Positions 36,087 through 45,303 are shown, counted from the stretch's first letter. The stretch is 64,000 bases of DNA from Stutzerimonas stutzeri (GCA_002345575.1 DDVX01000008.1:1-64000); one strand, 5' to 3'. The notes: a model not told the origin generated them from the letters alone. Translations and numbers: made by a program.

Positions 36087-37430
36087 ATGGGAAACCCGGT
36101 ACGTCAGGACACTCCGGTGGTCACCGATCTGCAGGTGGTTCCGGTCGCAGGGCAGGACAGCATGCTGCTCAATCTGAGCGGCGCTCACGGCCCTTATTTC
36201 ACCCGCAACATCCTGATTCTCAAGGACAGCGCTGGCCGTGTCGGCGTCGGCGAAGTGCCCGGCGGCGAAGCCATTCGCCAGACCCTGGAAGATGCACGCA
36301 CGCTGGTGCTCGGGCGCTCCGTTGGCCATTACAACAGCGTGTTAAATCAGGCTCGTCAGGTATTCGCCGACCGGGATTCGGCAGGCCGCGGCCTGCAGAC
36401 CTTCGACCTGCGTATCGCTGTGCATGCCATCACCGCCCTGGAGTCGGCGCTGCTCGATCTGCTCGGCCAGCATCTGGGCGTGCCAGTTGCGGCTCTGCTT
36501 GGCGATGGCCAACAGCGCGACGAAGTGGAAATGCTCGGCTATCTGTTCTTTATCGCTGATCGGAAAAAAACCGATCTCGGCTATCGCGACGAGTCGGACG
36601 CTGAGCAGACCTGGTTCAGGGTTCGCAACGAAGAGGCGCTGACACCTGAAGCCATCGTCCGCCAGGCCGAGGCTGCTTATGAGCGCTACGGTTTCAAGGA
36701 CTTCAAACTCAAAGGTGGGGTGCTGGCAGGCAGCGAAGAGGTCAAGGCCGTGCGCGCACTAGCCAAGCACTTTCCCGACGCACGCATCACGCTCGACCCC
36801 AACGGGGCGTGGTCGCTGGCCGAAGCCATCGAGCTATGCCAGGACCTGCACGGTGTGCTGGCCTACGCCGAAGACCCTTGTGGCGCGGAAAACGGCTACT
36901 CCGGCCGTGAGATCATGGCGGAGTTCCGTCGCGCCACCGGCCTGCCGACCGCCACCAATATGATCGCCACCGACTGGCGACAGATGGGCCATGCCATCCA
37001 GTTGCAGTCGGTGGATATTCCGCTGGCTGATCCGCACTTCTGGACCATGAGCGGCTCGGTCCGCGTTGCGCAGATGTGCCATGACTGGGGTCTGACCTGG
37101 GGCTCGCACTCCAACAACCACTTCGATATCTCCCTGGCGATGTTTACACAGGTTGCCGCCGCTGCACCCGGGCGAATCACCGCGATCGACACCCACTGGA
37201 TCTGGCAGGACGGCCAATATCTGACGCGCGAGCCGCTGCAGATCGTCGAGGGCAAGGTGGCGGTGCCGCAGAAGCCGGGCCTTGGCGTCGAGCTGGATTG
37301 GGATGCCCTGGCCAAAGCGCACGCCCTCTATCTGGAAAAAGGCCTGGGCGCCCGTGACGATGCCATCGCCATGCGCTTCCTTTTTCCGGACTGGACATTC
37401 AATAACAAGCGGCCTTGCATGGTGCGCTGA
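36087..37430 (+). CDS. gudD: Glucarate dehydratase, copy 2 (enolase superfamily)
   Basis: A 447-residue paralogue of the gene at 31859-33253, with the same catalytic set (FKLKGG, LDPNGAW, AEDPCG, TNMIATDW, SHSNNHFDIS). It keeps all residues needed for activity, so it is not an obviously inactive GudX-type relative. It is the third gene of the kdgD operon; the ATG at 36087 follows AGAGGA. The reason for two copies is unclear: different aldarate isomers (for instance idarate or galactarate) or different expression are possible. Confidence 0.9.
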   Translation: MGNPVRQDTPVVTDLQVVPVAGQDSMLLNLSGAHGPYFTRNILILKDSAGRVGVGEVPGGEAIRQTLEDARTLVLGRSVGHYNSVLNQARQVFADRDSAGRGLQTFDLRIAVHAITALESALLDLLGQHLGVPVAALLGDGQQRDEVEMLGYLFFIADRKKTDLGYRDESDAEQTWFRVRNEEALTPEAIVRQAEAAYERYGFKDFKLKGGVLAGSEEVKAVRALAKHFPDARITLDPNGAWSLAEAIELCQDLHGVLAYAEDPCGAENGYSGREIMAEFRRATGLPTATNMIATDWRQMGHAIQLQSVDIPLADPHFWTMSGSVRVAQMCHDWGLTWGSHSNNHFDISLAMFTQVAAAAPGRITAIDTHWIWQDGQYLTREPLQIVEGKVAVPQKPGLGVELDWDALAKAHALYLEKGLGARDDAIAMRFLFPDWTFNNKRPCMVR

Positions 37431-37473
37431 GGTTCCACGGCCACGGCGAGCGGCCTTGTCACGAGATAGCCCT

Positions 37474-39027
37474 ATGCAGTTGATCCCTCATCAGGATTCG
37501 CCTCGTTACATCCGCCTGAACGAGGCGGACAACGTTGCGGTAATCGTCAATGACGGCGGCGTTCCCGCCGGCGCGCAGTTCGAAGACGGGCTGGTTACGC
37601 TCGAATCCATACCACAAAGCCACAAGGTCGCGCTGCAGGACATCGGCCGCGACCAAGCGGTGCTTCGTTATGGGCAAATCATCGGCTATGCGCTCGAACC
37701 CATCGGGCGCGGTAGCTGGGTGAGGGAAACGCTGCTGCGTATGCCTTCGGCACCGCCGCTGGATAATCTGCCCATGGCCGACGCGGCTCCAGCCAGCCTG
37801 GAGCCGCTGGAGGGCTACACCTTCGAGGGCTACCGCAACGCCGATGGAACGGTCGGTACCCGCAACATCCTTGGTATCACCACCACGGTCCAGTGCGTCA
37901 CGGGCGTGCTCGAGCATGCAGTGGCTCGAATTCGCAGCGAGCTCTTGCCGCGCTACCCGAACGTAGACGATGTGGTTGCGCTCACGCACAGCTACGGCTG
38001 CGGCGTCGCGATCACGGCCCGGGATGCCTACATACCGATACGCACCGTACGCAACCTGGCGCGCAACCCCAATCTGGGCGGCGAAGCGCTGGTCATCAGC
38101 CTGGGCTGCGAAAAGCTGCAGGCCGAACAGGTGATGCATGAGGGTGACGCATCGGTGGATCTGAGCGAGCCCTGGCTGTATCGCCTGCAAGAGTCGAGCA
38201 GCGGCTTCGGCGAAATGATCGAACAGATCATGGCCCTGGCTGAAACGCGGCTGCAAAAGCTCGACCGTCGCCGGCGCGAAACGGTGCCGGCATCCGAGCT
38301 GATTCTGGGCATGCAGTGCGGCGGCAGCGATGCATTCTCCGGCATTACCGCCAATCCGGCGTTGGGCTTTGCCTCGGATCTGCTGATTCGCGCCGGCGCC
38401 ACGGTAATGTTCTCCGAGGTTACCGAGGTGCGCGACGCCATCTACATGCTGACCTCGCGCGCAGAAACAGCGGAAGTGGCTGAAGCGCTGGTGCGTGAAA
38501 TGGATTGGTACGATCAGTACCTGCAACGTGGCGCCGCCGACCGCAGTGCCAACACCACACCGGGCAACAAGAGAGGTGGCTTGTCGAATATCGTCGAGAA
38601 GTCCCTGGGCTCCATCGTCAAATCCGGCAGCAGCGCCATCAACGGTGTGCTTGGTCCAGGCGAGCGTTTCAGCCGCAAGGGACTGATCTACTGCGCCACG
38701 CCAGCCAGTGACTTCGTCTGCGGCACCTTGCAGCTCGCGGCCGGAATGAACCTTCACGTGTTCACCACCGGACGCGGCACGCCTTATGGATTAGCCATGG
38801 CGCCGGTGGTCAAGGTCTCGACCCGCACCGAACTCGCCGAACGCTGGCCGGATCTCATCGACATCGACGCCGGACGTATCGCATCGGGCCGCGCCAGTAT
38901 CGAGGATCTGGGCTGGGAGCTCTTTCACTACTACCTGGACGTAGCCAGCGGTCGCAAGCGAACCTGGGCGGAGCGGCACCGGCTGCACAACGATATAGTG
39001 CTGTTCAATCCGGCACCGGTTACCTGA
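37474..39027 (+). CDS. garD: Galactarate dehydratase GarD
   Basis: A 517-residue protein of the UxaA/GarD family. An N-terminal SAF domain (about 1-90) is followed by the large dehydratase domain (GTRNILGITTTVQCV, HSYGCGVAI, LGCEKLQAEQ, GMQCGGSDAFSGITANPALG). It dehydrates galactarate (meso) to the same 5-dehydro-4-deoxyglucarate as GudD, an iron-dependent reaction in E. coli. It starts 43 nt after gudD copy 2. Altronate dehydratase (UxaA) is the related alternative, but the full-length SAF fusion and context favour GarD. Confidence 0.93.
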   Translation: MQLIPHQDSPRYIRLNEADNVAVIVNDGGVPAGAQFEDGLVTLESIPQSHKVALQDIGRDQAVLRYGQIIGYALEPIGRGSWVRETLLRMPSAPPLDNLPMADAAPASLEPLEGYTFEGYRNADGTVGTRNILGITTTVQCVTGVLEHAVARIRSELLPRYPNVDDVVALTHSYGCGVAITARDAYIPIRTVRNLARNPNLGGEALVISLGCEKLQAEQVMHEGDASVDLSEPWLYRLQESSSGFGEMIEQIMALAETRLQKLDRRRRETVPASELILGMQCGGSDAFSGITANPALGFASDLLIRAGATVMFSEVTEVRDAIYMLTSRAETAEVAEALVREMDWYDQYLQRGAADRSANTTPGNKRGGLSNIVEKSLGSIVKSGSSAINGVLGPGERFSRKGLIYCATPASDFVCGTLQLAAGMNLHVFTTGRGTPYGLAMAPVVKVSTRTELAERWPDLIDIDAGRIASGRASIEDLGWELFHYYLDVASGRKRTWAERHRLHNDIVLFNPAPVT

Positions 39028-39094
39028 CGCCTCAGCGATTGCAGCGTTGAGGGCAGGGCCACGCTATCACTCAGCCTCGTTCTAAGGACCCTCC

Positions 39095-40024
39095 ATGACG
39101 TGCATCCTGCAACTCGGCTCGCTCAGCAAAAATTTCGACCGCATCCTTGCTTCTGAATATGAGGTGCTACCCCTATGGCAGGCCGACGCCGAGGCGCTGC
39201 TGGCCGAGCACGGGGAACGCATCGAGATGGTGGTGACGTCAGCCCGCTATGGTTGCAGCGCGTTGCTGATTGAACGACTACCGCGGCTGCGAGCCATTTG
39301 CAGCTTCGGTGTCGGTTACGACTCCATCGATGTTGAAGCAGCGCGAGCACGTGGCATTCCGGTCAGTAACACGCCGGATGTGCTGAATGACTGTGTAGCG
39401 GATCTCGCCTTCGGCCTGGTGATCGACTGCGCACGTCAGATGTCCCTTGGTGATCGGTTCGTACGGGCTGGCGATTGGGGCACAGGCCGCGTGCCGCTAG
39501 GACGCCGCGTCAGTGGCAAGCGCCTGGGGATTGTCGGGCTCGGGCGCATCGGCGCGGCGATAGCCCGGCGTTCCAGTGGTTTCGATATGCAGGTTCGGTA
39601 TCACAACCGGCGCCCTGTCGATGACTGTCCCTATGTTTACGAGGCGAGCCTGCACGAGCTGGCGAGCTGGAGTGATTTTCTGGTCGTGGTCTGCCCAGGC
39701 GGCGAGGGCACCCGTAACCTTATCGACCGTTCTGTACTCGATGCCTTGGGGCCGCAAGGTGTGTTGATCAACGTCGCGCGGGGTTCGGTGGTGGACGAGC
39801 CCGCGTTGGTTGCTGCATTGCAGGACGGACGCCTCGGTGGGGCCGGGCTGGACGTTTATGCCCGGGAACCTCAGGTGCCGGCCGAGCTGCTTGAACTGCC
39901 CAATACTGTGCTGCTGCCGCATATAGGCAGTGCCACGAAGGAGACCCGGCTGGCGATGGAAGAGCTGGTGCTCGATAACGTTCGCAGCTTTGCGGCCCGC
40001 GGCGAGGTGCTGACGGCCGTCTGA
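39095..40024 (+). CDS. D-isomer-specific 2-hydroxyacid dehydrogenase
   Basis: A 309-residue NAD(P)-dependent dehydrogenase. The nucleotide motif is LGIVGLGRIGAAIA; the catalytic arginine is in NVARGSVVDE, the glutamate in AREPQVP, and the histidine in LLPHIGSA. Such enzymes reduce glyoxylate, hydroxypyruvate or 2-ketogluconate. No step of the KDG route needs one, so it may remove a side product such as tartronate semialdehyde/hydroxypyruvate or act on a keto-sugar acid. The ATG follows TAAGGA. Confidence 0.85.
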   Translation: MTCILQLGSLSKNFDRILASEYEVLPLWQADAEALLAEHGERIEMVVTSARYGCSALLIERLPRLRAICSFGVGYDSIDVEAARARGIPVSNTPDVLNDCVADLAFGLVIDCARQMSLGDRFVRAGDWGTGRVPLGRRVSGKRLGIVGLGRIGAAIARRSSGFDMQVRYHNRRPVDDCPYVYEASLHELASWSDFLVVVCPGGEGTRNLIDRSVLDALGPQGVLINVARGSVVDEPALVAALQDGRLGGAGLDVYAREPQVPAELLELPNTVLLPHIGSATKETRLAMEELVLDNVRSFAARGEVLTAV

Positions 40025-40062
40025 CCGGTACCGATCACAAGCCATTCTAGGGGAATTTCGTC

Positions 40063-40959
40063 ATGCAGCGCTCTTCAGAGCTAACTGAAATTCATCTGCA
40101 ACGAGGCCTGCTGAGTCTGTCGGTTTGCCCGGCGCTGGGCGGCGCCATCACCCGACTGGTTTATCAGGGTTTCGATCTGCTTCGCCCCTGGGATGGCGAG
40201 CACAATGTTCGGCGCACTGGGTGTTTCGTGCTCGCGCCGTTTTCCAACCGTATCGGCGACTCCGGCTTCGAGCACGAGGGGGTGCATTACCCGCTGCGCA
40301 ACAGCTCACCGGACTTTCCCTTGCCGATCCATGGCCTGGCTTGGCAGCGCGCGTGGACTGTCGCACATCACGACGAAACCACCCTGACCCTGGAACTGAC
40401 TCATCAGCCCGAAGGTGAGGCGATGCTGGACTGGCCCTTCGCGTTCGAGCTGAAGCATGAGCTGAAACTGAGCGAAGAAGGCCTCGACCTGCGATTGACG
40501 CTGCGCAATCTCGATGAGCGCAGCATGCCGGCCGGGTTGGGCTGGCATCCGTATTTCGCTCGGCATGGAACGCCGGTTGTGCAGTTCTCGGCGCAGTCGG
40601 TGTGGCTGAGTGACGATAGAAGCCTGCCAAGCAGCCGGACGGATATTCCCCAGGCATGGGATTTTCACCAGGCAAGGCCTCTATACGAGCCGGGTTTGGA
40701 TAACTGCTTCAGTGGTTGGGACGGTAAGGCACGAATTCGCTGGCCGCAAACGGGCCTCGAACTGCTGATCAGTGCCTCGGAAGAGCTGGCGCATCTGGTT
40801 GTATTCACGCCGCCGTCTGACAGAGGCCTGTTCGCCCTGGAACCGGTCTCCCATCTCAACAATGCCCTGGGCATGCCCGATCCTCAGGCCCACGGCATAC
40901 GGCTGCTGGCGCCGGGCGAAACCATGACTGTCAGGTGCAGCATGCGAGTGGCGGGCTGA
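40063..40959 (+). CDS. Aldose 1-epimerase family protein
   Basis: A 298-residue galactose mutarotase-like protein. It has FSNRIGDSGFEH, the HGLAWQRAW histidine, and GLGWHPYFAR, all in the mutarotase pattern. It is last in the plus-strand operon. Inferred role: speeding anomer interconversion of galacturonate or glucuronate so that the preferred anomer reaches uronate dehydrogenase. It is followed by the convergent porin gene. Confidence 0.85.
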   Translation: MQRSSELTEIHLQRGLLSLSVCPALGGAITRLVYQGFDLLRPWDGEHNVRRTGCFVLAPFSNRIGDSGFEHEGVHYPLRNSSPDFPLPIHGLAWQRAWTVAHHDETTLTLELTHQPEGEAMLDWPFAFELKHELKLSEEGLDLRLTLRNLDERSMPAGLGWHPYFARHGTPVVQFSAQSVWLSDDRSLPSSRTDIPQAWDFHQARPLYEPGLDNCFSGWDGKARIRWPQTGLELLISASEELAHLVVFTPPSDRGLFALEPVSHLNNALGMPDPQAHGIRLLAPGETMTVRCSMRVAG

Positions 40960-41018
40960 TCTTGTTCGGCCGCAGGTGCTGGCCAAATGAAGCCGGTCCG
41001 ACGGGAGCGTCATCATTG

Positions 41019-41045
41019 AAAAAAAGCCCGTCACGGAGACGGGCT
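41019..41045 (-). terminator. Intrinsic terminator of the porin gene
   Basis: AGCCCGTC at 41025-41032 pairs with GACGGGCT at 41038-41045; on the minus strand a T-tract (complement of 41019-41025) follows, 50 nt after the porin stop. Confidence 0.85.
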
Positions 41046-41094
41046 GAAGTTGTCGCAACGAACGAGGAACGCTGCGTCTTGCGGGGGGCCGGAT

Positions 41095-42369
41095 CTACAG
41101 CAGTGAAATCGGGTAGTTGAAGATCAGGCGGTTCTCGTTGAAGTCATTGTTGCTGAAGGAGCTGTCACGACGCAGGCTGGAGTTACGCCATTTGATGTTG
41201 AGGTTTTTGAAGGTGCCGCTCTGCACGGTGTAGGCCAGTTCGCTTTCGCGGCCCCATTCCTTGCCGTCATCGGTGGTGTTGGTCCGAATGTTATCGCCGC
41301 TGATATAGCGGTTCATTATGGTCAGGCCGGGTACGCCGAGCGCCGCGAAGTCATAATCGTGGCGCAGCTGCCAGGAACGCTCCTCGGGCAGGTCGTATGC
41401 CGAGGTGAAGCTGTCGTTGACCAGGGACGCGCCACTGGTGCCGTTGACGCGCATCCAGCCGTTGTCACCGCCGACCTTCTGCAGGCCGACATAAAGGACA
41501 TGGGCTCCAGCGTGAAGCCCAAACATGCCGGAAAAAGTCTTGTTGTCCAGGTCGCCCGCCAGGGCACTGCCTTCGTCCTTGCCGATGAAGTAATTCAGGT
41601 TCGCGGAAATCGCCAGGTTGTCACTCAGCGGCTGGACATGCTGGAACTGCACGTAGCTCTGCTGATAGATATCTTCGAGTCGGGAATGCCAGAGGCCGAC
41701 CTTGCTCTTGGCGCCAAAGGCGTACTCAGCACCAGCGAAGTTGAAGCGGTCGGATGTGGCAGTGATCGCATTGAGACCGTCCCGGTAGCTCATGTCCTCC
41801 ATGCTGCCATCGTCGCGCGGGCTGTTCTGGCGCATCTGGCCACCGTACAGCGTGAGATTGGTGATTTCCTTGGAAGTGAGCATGGCGCCCTGGAAGGTCT
41901 GCGTGAACGAACGGCCATCGTCTGAGCGCAGTACCGGCAGCATGACTGCCCATTCACCCGCCCGCAGTTCGGTTTCCGAGAACTTGGCCTTGGCCGCAAC
42001 CGCTAAGCGTCCGAAGCTGTTGGGCGGTGTGCCGTCGTTCCCTCGAGGCAGCAAGCCTGTGCCATAGGTGCCGCCACCGCCGTCGAGTTTGACCGCGAGC
42101 ATCCCCAGCGCATCGACACCAAAGCCAACCGGCCCCTGTGTGTAGCCGGATTGCAGATTGAAAATAAAGCTCTGGGTCCATTCCTCGGCCTTGCTCTGCG
42201 CGTGGAGTGGGTCGACGAAATTCCGATTGAAGTAGAAGTTGCGCAGGTTAAGCGTTGCGCTGGTGCCATCGATGAAACCTTCGGCGTCCTGCGCGATGGC
42301 GGGCAAGCCAAGTGCCATTGCTAGAGTTCCCGCCAGCACTGCGGCTGATAGGGGGGTGCGTGGGATCAT
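41095..42369 (-). CDS. OprD-family outer-membrane porin
   Basis: A 424-residue outer-membrane beta-barrel with signal peptide (residues 1-26, ending AIA). The start of the mature part, SATLNLRNFYFNRNF, is the classic OprD-family motif, and it contains the conserved GLLPRGNDG and YGGQMRQNSPRDDGSMEDM segments. OprD/Occ porins admit small carboxylates; here a uronate or aldarate is likely, since its promoter carries the same 17-bp site as udh. It ends in an LLNYPIS-like beta-strand (FNYPISLL). Confidence 0.9.
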   Translation of the reverse strand: MIPRTPLSAAVLAGTLAMALGLPAIAQDAEGFIDGTSATLNLRNFYFNRNFVDPLHAQSKAEEWTQSFIFNLQSGYTQGPVGFGVDALGMLAVKLDGGGGTYGTGLLPRGNDGTPPNSFGRLAVAAKAKFSETELRAGEWAVMLPVLRSDDGRSFTQTFQGAMLTSKEITNLTLYGGQMRQNSPRDDGSMEDMSYRDGLNAITATSDRFNFAGAEYAFGAKSKVGLWHSRLEDIYQQSYVQFQHVQPLSDNLAISANLNYFIGKDEGSALAGDLDNKTFSGMFGLHAGAHVLYVGLQKVGGDNGWMRVNGTSGASLVNDSFTSAYDLPEERSWQLRHDYDFAALGVPGLTIMNRYISGDNIRTNTTDDGKEWGRESELAYTVQSGTFKNLNIKWRNSSLRRDSSFSNNDFNENRLIFNYPISLL

Positions 42370-42467
42370 TGTTTTTGTACTCCCTGGTTTAAGTTGCCCG
42401 CCAAGCAGCTGAACTGATCGAGGCGGATAAGGCGCACTACCATTGCCTTCGTCTAATTTGTTATCAG

Positions 42468-42481
42468 TTGTCGTATGACAT
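42468..42481 (+). promoter_or_regulatory. Operator-like palindrome before the porin gene
   Basis: TTGTCGTATGACAT, identical to the site before udh over 17 bp including flanks. It lies about 100 bp upstream of the porin start. Confidence 0.65.
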
Positions 42482-42942
42482 GGCTGATTATCGTTATGCG
42501 CCTGAAATTGTCAACGCCGTTTTTGAAAAGTTTTGAAGGGTGCGTTTTATGATTTTTACGGCTTAAAGCCAAGGAAATCTCGCTTTTCGGTGTTGCAAAG
42601 CCATTCGAAAGGTAGCTTCAGTATGTGGTGGGATGACGTACCACTCCTTATGTTTCGTCGCATGGCAAGCACCGAAGGCTTGTCGTTCGCCTGCTGCACA
42701 TCGCCCGTAGAGCGGCTGCGTAGACTTAGGTGCCCGCTATCGAATTTGCTTCATATTCAACCGAGCCACGGGCGTCGCGCTGTCGCTACGGCCGATCTAT
42801 GTTATGCAGCGTGACGTGAAAGATTGCTGACCCGGCTGTTCGGCGAGGCGTATGGTGGACTATTGCCAAGATGTGTCGCTGGGGTTGGGGTGGCGGGACG
42901 CGCCTTCACCTGACGGCACAAGCGATTGAGGAGTGATTATCG
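42482..42942. other. Noncoding region between the porin promoter and mapZ
   Basis: About 460 bp. The left half is AT-richer than the surroundings and has one 93-codon open frame with no family features, no credible ribosome-binding site and skewed composition, which I do not accept as a gene. The right end must hold the mapZ promoter. No RNA gene is recognised. Confidence 0.5.
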
Positions 42943-43311
42943 ATGAGCAATAACCTCGGCGAGCGACGGCGCTTCCAGCGCTTTGCTTTTGACGCCCAAA
43001 CCGAATTGGTACAAGGAGCCCGGCACTGGGCGGTCGAGCTACACGATCTGTCGCTCAAGGGCTTGCTGGTGCATCGCCCGGAAAACTGGAATGTCGAACC
43101 CGAACAAGCGCTTGAAGCGCGGATACGGCTGTCCACGGATACCGAAGTGCGCATGACGGTCGAAGTGACGCATACCGACGGCGAACTGGTGGGGCTGGTC
43201 TGTCGGCACATAGATGTCGACTCGATCAGTCATCTGCGACGGCTGATCGAGCTAAATCTTGGCGATGAAGCCCTGCTCGAGCGCGAACTGGCAGCGTTGG
43301 GCGAGCCCTGA
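42943..43311 (+). CDS. mapZ: PilZ-domain c-di-GMP receptor MapZ
   Basis: A 122-residue single PilZ domain. The RRRFQR segment (residues 8-13) supplies the RxxxR c-di-GMP motif and DLSLKGL the (D/N)xSxxG motif. The C-terminal helix (SISHLRRLIELNLGDEALLERELA) is nearly the same as that of P. aeruginosa PA4608/MapZ, which when bound to c-di-GMP inhibits the chemotaxis methyltransferase CheR1. It is convergent with radA, the same neighbour as in P. aeruginosa. Confidence 0.9.
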   Translation: MSNNLGERRRFQRFAFDAQTELVQGARHWAVELHDLSLKGLLVHRPENWNVEPEQALEARIRLSTDTEVRMTVEVTHTDGELVGLVCRHIDVDSISHLRRLIELNLGDEALLERELAALGEP

Positions 43312-43329
43312 GGTCAGCCTTGGGCGGTC

Positions 43330-44691
43330 CTATTCGAACAACGCATCCAGCGCCTGCTCCAGGCGCGTCACCGCAATGATCCGCAACCCGGCTGGCGCTT
43401 CCTTGGGGGCGTTTGCCTTTGGCACGATGGCGCGCTTGAAGCCGTGCTTGGCAGCCTCTTTCAAGCGCTCCTGGCCACTGGGTACCGGGCGAATTTCACC
43501 CGACAGTCCGACTTCGCCGAATACCAGCAGATCATTATCCAGCGGCCGGTTGCGCAGGCTGGAAATCACCGCCGCCATCAGCGCCAAGTCCGAAGCCGTT
43601 TCCAGCACCTTCACGCCGCCTACCACGTTGATGAACACGTCCTGATCATGGGTGGGGATGCCGCCGTGACGATGTAGCACAGCCAGCAGCATGGCCAGTC
43701 GGTTTTGGTCCAGGCCAAGAGTGACGCGGCGCGGGTTGGCCAGGTGACTGGTGTCTACCAACGCCTGTACTTCCACCAGCATCGGGCGAGTGCCTTCCCA
43801 CGTGGCCATCACTACGCTGCCGGGCACGGCTTCCTGGGCGCGGGTGAGGAAGATCGCCGAGGGGTTGGTGACTTCCTTCAGGCCCTTGTCGGTCATGCCG
43901 AACACGCCCAGCTCGTTAATCGCGCCGAAACGGTTCTTCACCGCCCGCAACAGGCGCAGGCGGCCGTCGGACTCGCCCTCGAAATACAGCACGGTATCGA
44001 CCATGTGCTCCAGCACCCGTGGCCCGGCCAGCGCGCCTTCCTTGGTGACGTGGCCGACGAGGAAGATCGCTGTGCCGCTCTGCTTGGCGAAACGCACCAA
44101 GAGCGCCGCACTTTCGCGCACCTGGGCGACGCCGCCGGGAGCGGACTGCAGCTGCTCGGTGAAGATGGTCTGGATCGAATCGATCACCATCACCTTGGGC
44201 TTTTCCAGCCGGGCGGTGGCGATGATGGCTTCGATGCAGGTCTCGGTCATCACCTTGAGCTTGTCTTGCGGCAGATCCAGACGCCGCGCGCGCATAGCCA
44301 CCTGCTGCTGAGATTCTTCGCCCGTGACGTAGAGCGCCGGATAGCGCTGGGCGATGGCGCAGAGTGTCTGCAGCAGGATGGTGGATTTGCCGATGCCCGG
44401 GTCGCCGCCGATTAGTACCACCGAGCCGTCCACCAGGCCGCCGCCGAGTACGCGATCCAGCTCGCCGGAGGCGGTGGAGAAGCGCGGTACTTCCTCGACG
44501 CTGACCTCGGCCAGGGTTTTGATGTTGGCCGGGTCACCGGCCCAGCCGGCACGACCCGAAGGCGGGGCAGCGCCATCGACGATGGTTTCGACCAGAGTGT
44601 TCCAGGCGCCGCAGTCGCCACATTGCCCGGCCCACTTGGGGAAGGTCGAGCCGCATTCGGTGCAGCCGTAAATGCGCTTGGGCTTGGCCAT
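43330..44691 (-). CDS. radA: DNA repair protein RadA
   Basis: A 453-residue protein. An N-terminal four-cysteine zinc finger (CTECGSTFPKWAGQCGDCGAWN) is followed by a RecA-like ATPase with Walker A GGDPGIGKST, the family-specific KNRFG motif, and a C-terminal Lon-like domain (GGVKVLETASDLAL and GEVGLSGEIRPV). It is a helicase-like factor promoting branch migration in recombination. The start at 44691 (MAKPKRIYGC) is preceded by GGAG and begins right before the zinc finger. Confidence 0.96.
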   Translation of the reverse strand: MAKPKRIYGCTECGSTFPKWAGQCGDCGAWNTLVETIVDGAAPPSGRAGWAGDPANIKTLAEVSVEEVPRFSTASGELDRVLGGGLVDGSVVLIGGDPGIGKSTILLQTLCAIAQRYPALYVTGEESQQQVAMRARRLDLPQDKLKVMTETCIEAIIATARLEKPKVMVIDSIQTIFTEQLQSAPGGVAQVRESAALLVRFAKQSGTAIFLVGHVTKEGALAGPRVLEHMVDTVLYFEGESDGRLRLLRAVKNRFGAINELGVFGMTDKGLKEVTNPSAIFLTRAQEAVPGSVVMATWEGTRPMLVEVQALVDTSHLANPRRVTLGLDQNRLAMLLAVLHRHGGIPTHDQDVFINVVGGVKVLETASDLALMAAVISSLRNRPLDNDLLVFGEVGLSGEIRPVPSGQERLKEAAKHGFKRAIVPKANAPKEAPAGLRIIAVTRLEQALDALFE

Positions 44692-44805
44692 GGAAACTCC
44701 GGGTCGGGGAAATGGAGTCGCATGATAGCGGCTGACTTGATCGCCATCAGCCACAAAGGATGCAGGAGGCGCCAGACTGCACGAAACCGTCCGGGAGTGA
44801 GACCT

Positions 44806-45240
44806 ATGCGACTTCTGCTATTTCTTCACCTGCTCGGCGCCAGCGTCTGGGTTGGTGGGCACCTGGTGCTGCTCTTCGGCGTGCTGCCCAAGGCCATGCG
44901 TGAGCGCGATCCGCAGCCAGTGCGCAACTTCGAGCAGATTTACGAGCGCATCGGGATTCCAGCACTGCTGGTACAGATCATTACCGGCCTGTGGATGGCC
45001 AGTCTTTGGCTGCCGCATGCACAGTGGTTTGGCGCATCGCCGATTGCCCATCTGGTGCAGGCCAAGCTGGTGCTGCTGGGCTTTACCGCACTGCTGGGCG
45101 CGCATGCGCGGCTGGCGTTGATTCCGAAACTAGACGCCCAGCGTCTGCCGCAGCTGGGCCTGCATATCGTACTGATCACCCTGACGGCGGTGGCTTTTGT
45201 CTGGGTCGGGGCAGGGTTCAGGTTCGGTGGGTTGTTGTAG
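44806..45240 (+). CDS. CopD-like four-helix membrane protein
   Basis: A 144-residue protein with four hydrophobic segments. Conserved H8 (FLHLLGASVWVGGHL) and other histidines resemble the CopD/DUF2269-type membrane domain often linked to haem or copper. The function is not known. The ATG at 44806 is preceded by GGGAG. It is divergent from radA, the same place as PA4610 in P. aeruginosa (from memory). Its stop codon overlaps the start of an intergenic repeat. Confidence 0.7.
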   Translation: MRLLLFLHLLGASVWVGGHLVLLFGVLPKAMRERDPQPVRNFEQIYERIGIPALLVQIITGLWMASLWLPHAQWFGASPIAHLVQAKLVLLGFTALLGAHARLALIPKLDAQRLPQLGLHIVLITLTAVAFVWVGAGFRFGGLL

Positions 45241-45303
45241 GTCGGGTCACGCTTTACCGACCCGACCAACGGACTGGATTACGCTTTTCGCTAACCCGGC
45301 TAC
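45237..45303. repeat. Double stem-loop intergenic repeat, diverged copy
   Basis: Starts GTAGGTCGGGT, pairs with ACCCGACC, then a second hairpin region ending CCCGGCTAC. It has the same outer GTAGG...CTAC frame as the repeats at 12264 and 57294, but different stem sequences. Confidence 0.45.

Noticed and set aside
34509..36329. Long open frame on the minus strand opposite the semialdehyde dehydrogenase
   Set aside because: A 606-codon shadow caused by high third-position GC; the plus-strand gene has catalytic motifs, a ribosome-binding site and operon context.
37459..38757. Frame antisense to garD as a second gene
   Set aside because: It is a shadow; garD on the plus strand has all the family motifs.
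42533..42814. Possible 93-codon gene before mapZ
   Set aside because: No ribosome-binding site, atypical composition and no family resemblance. It lies in an AT-rich promoter region and is probably chance.
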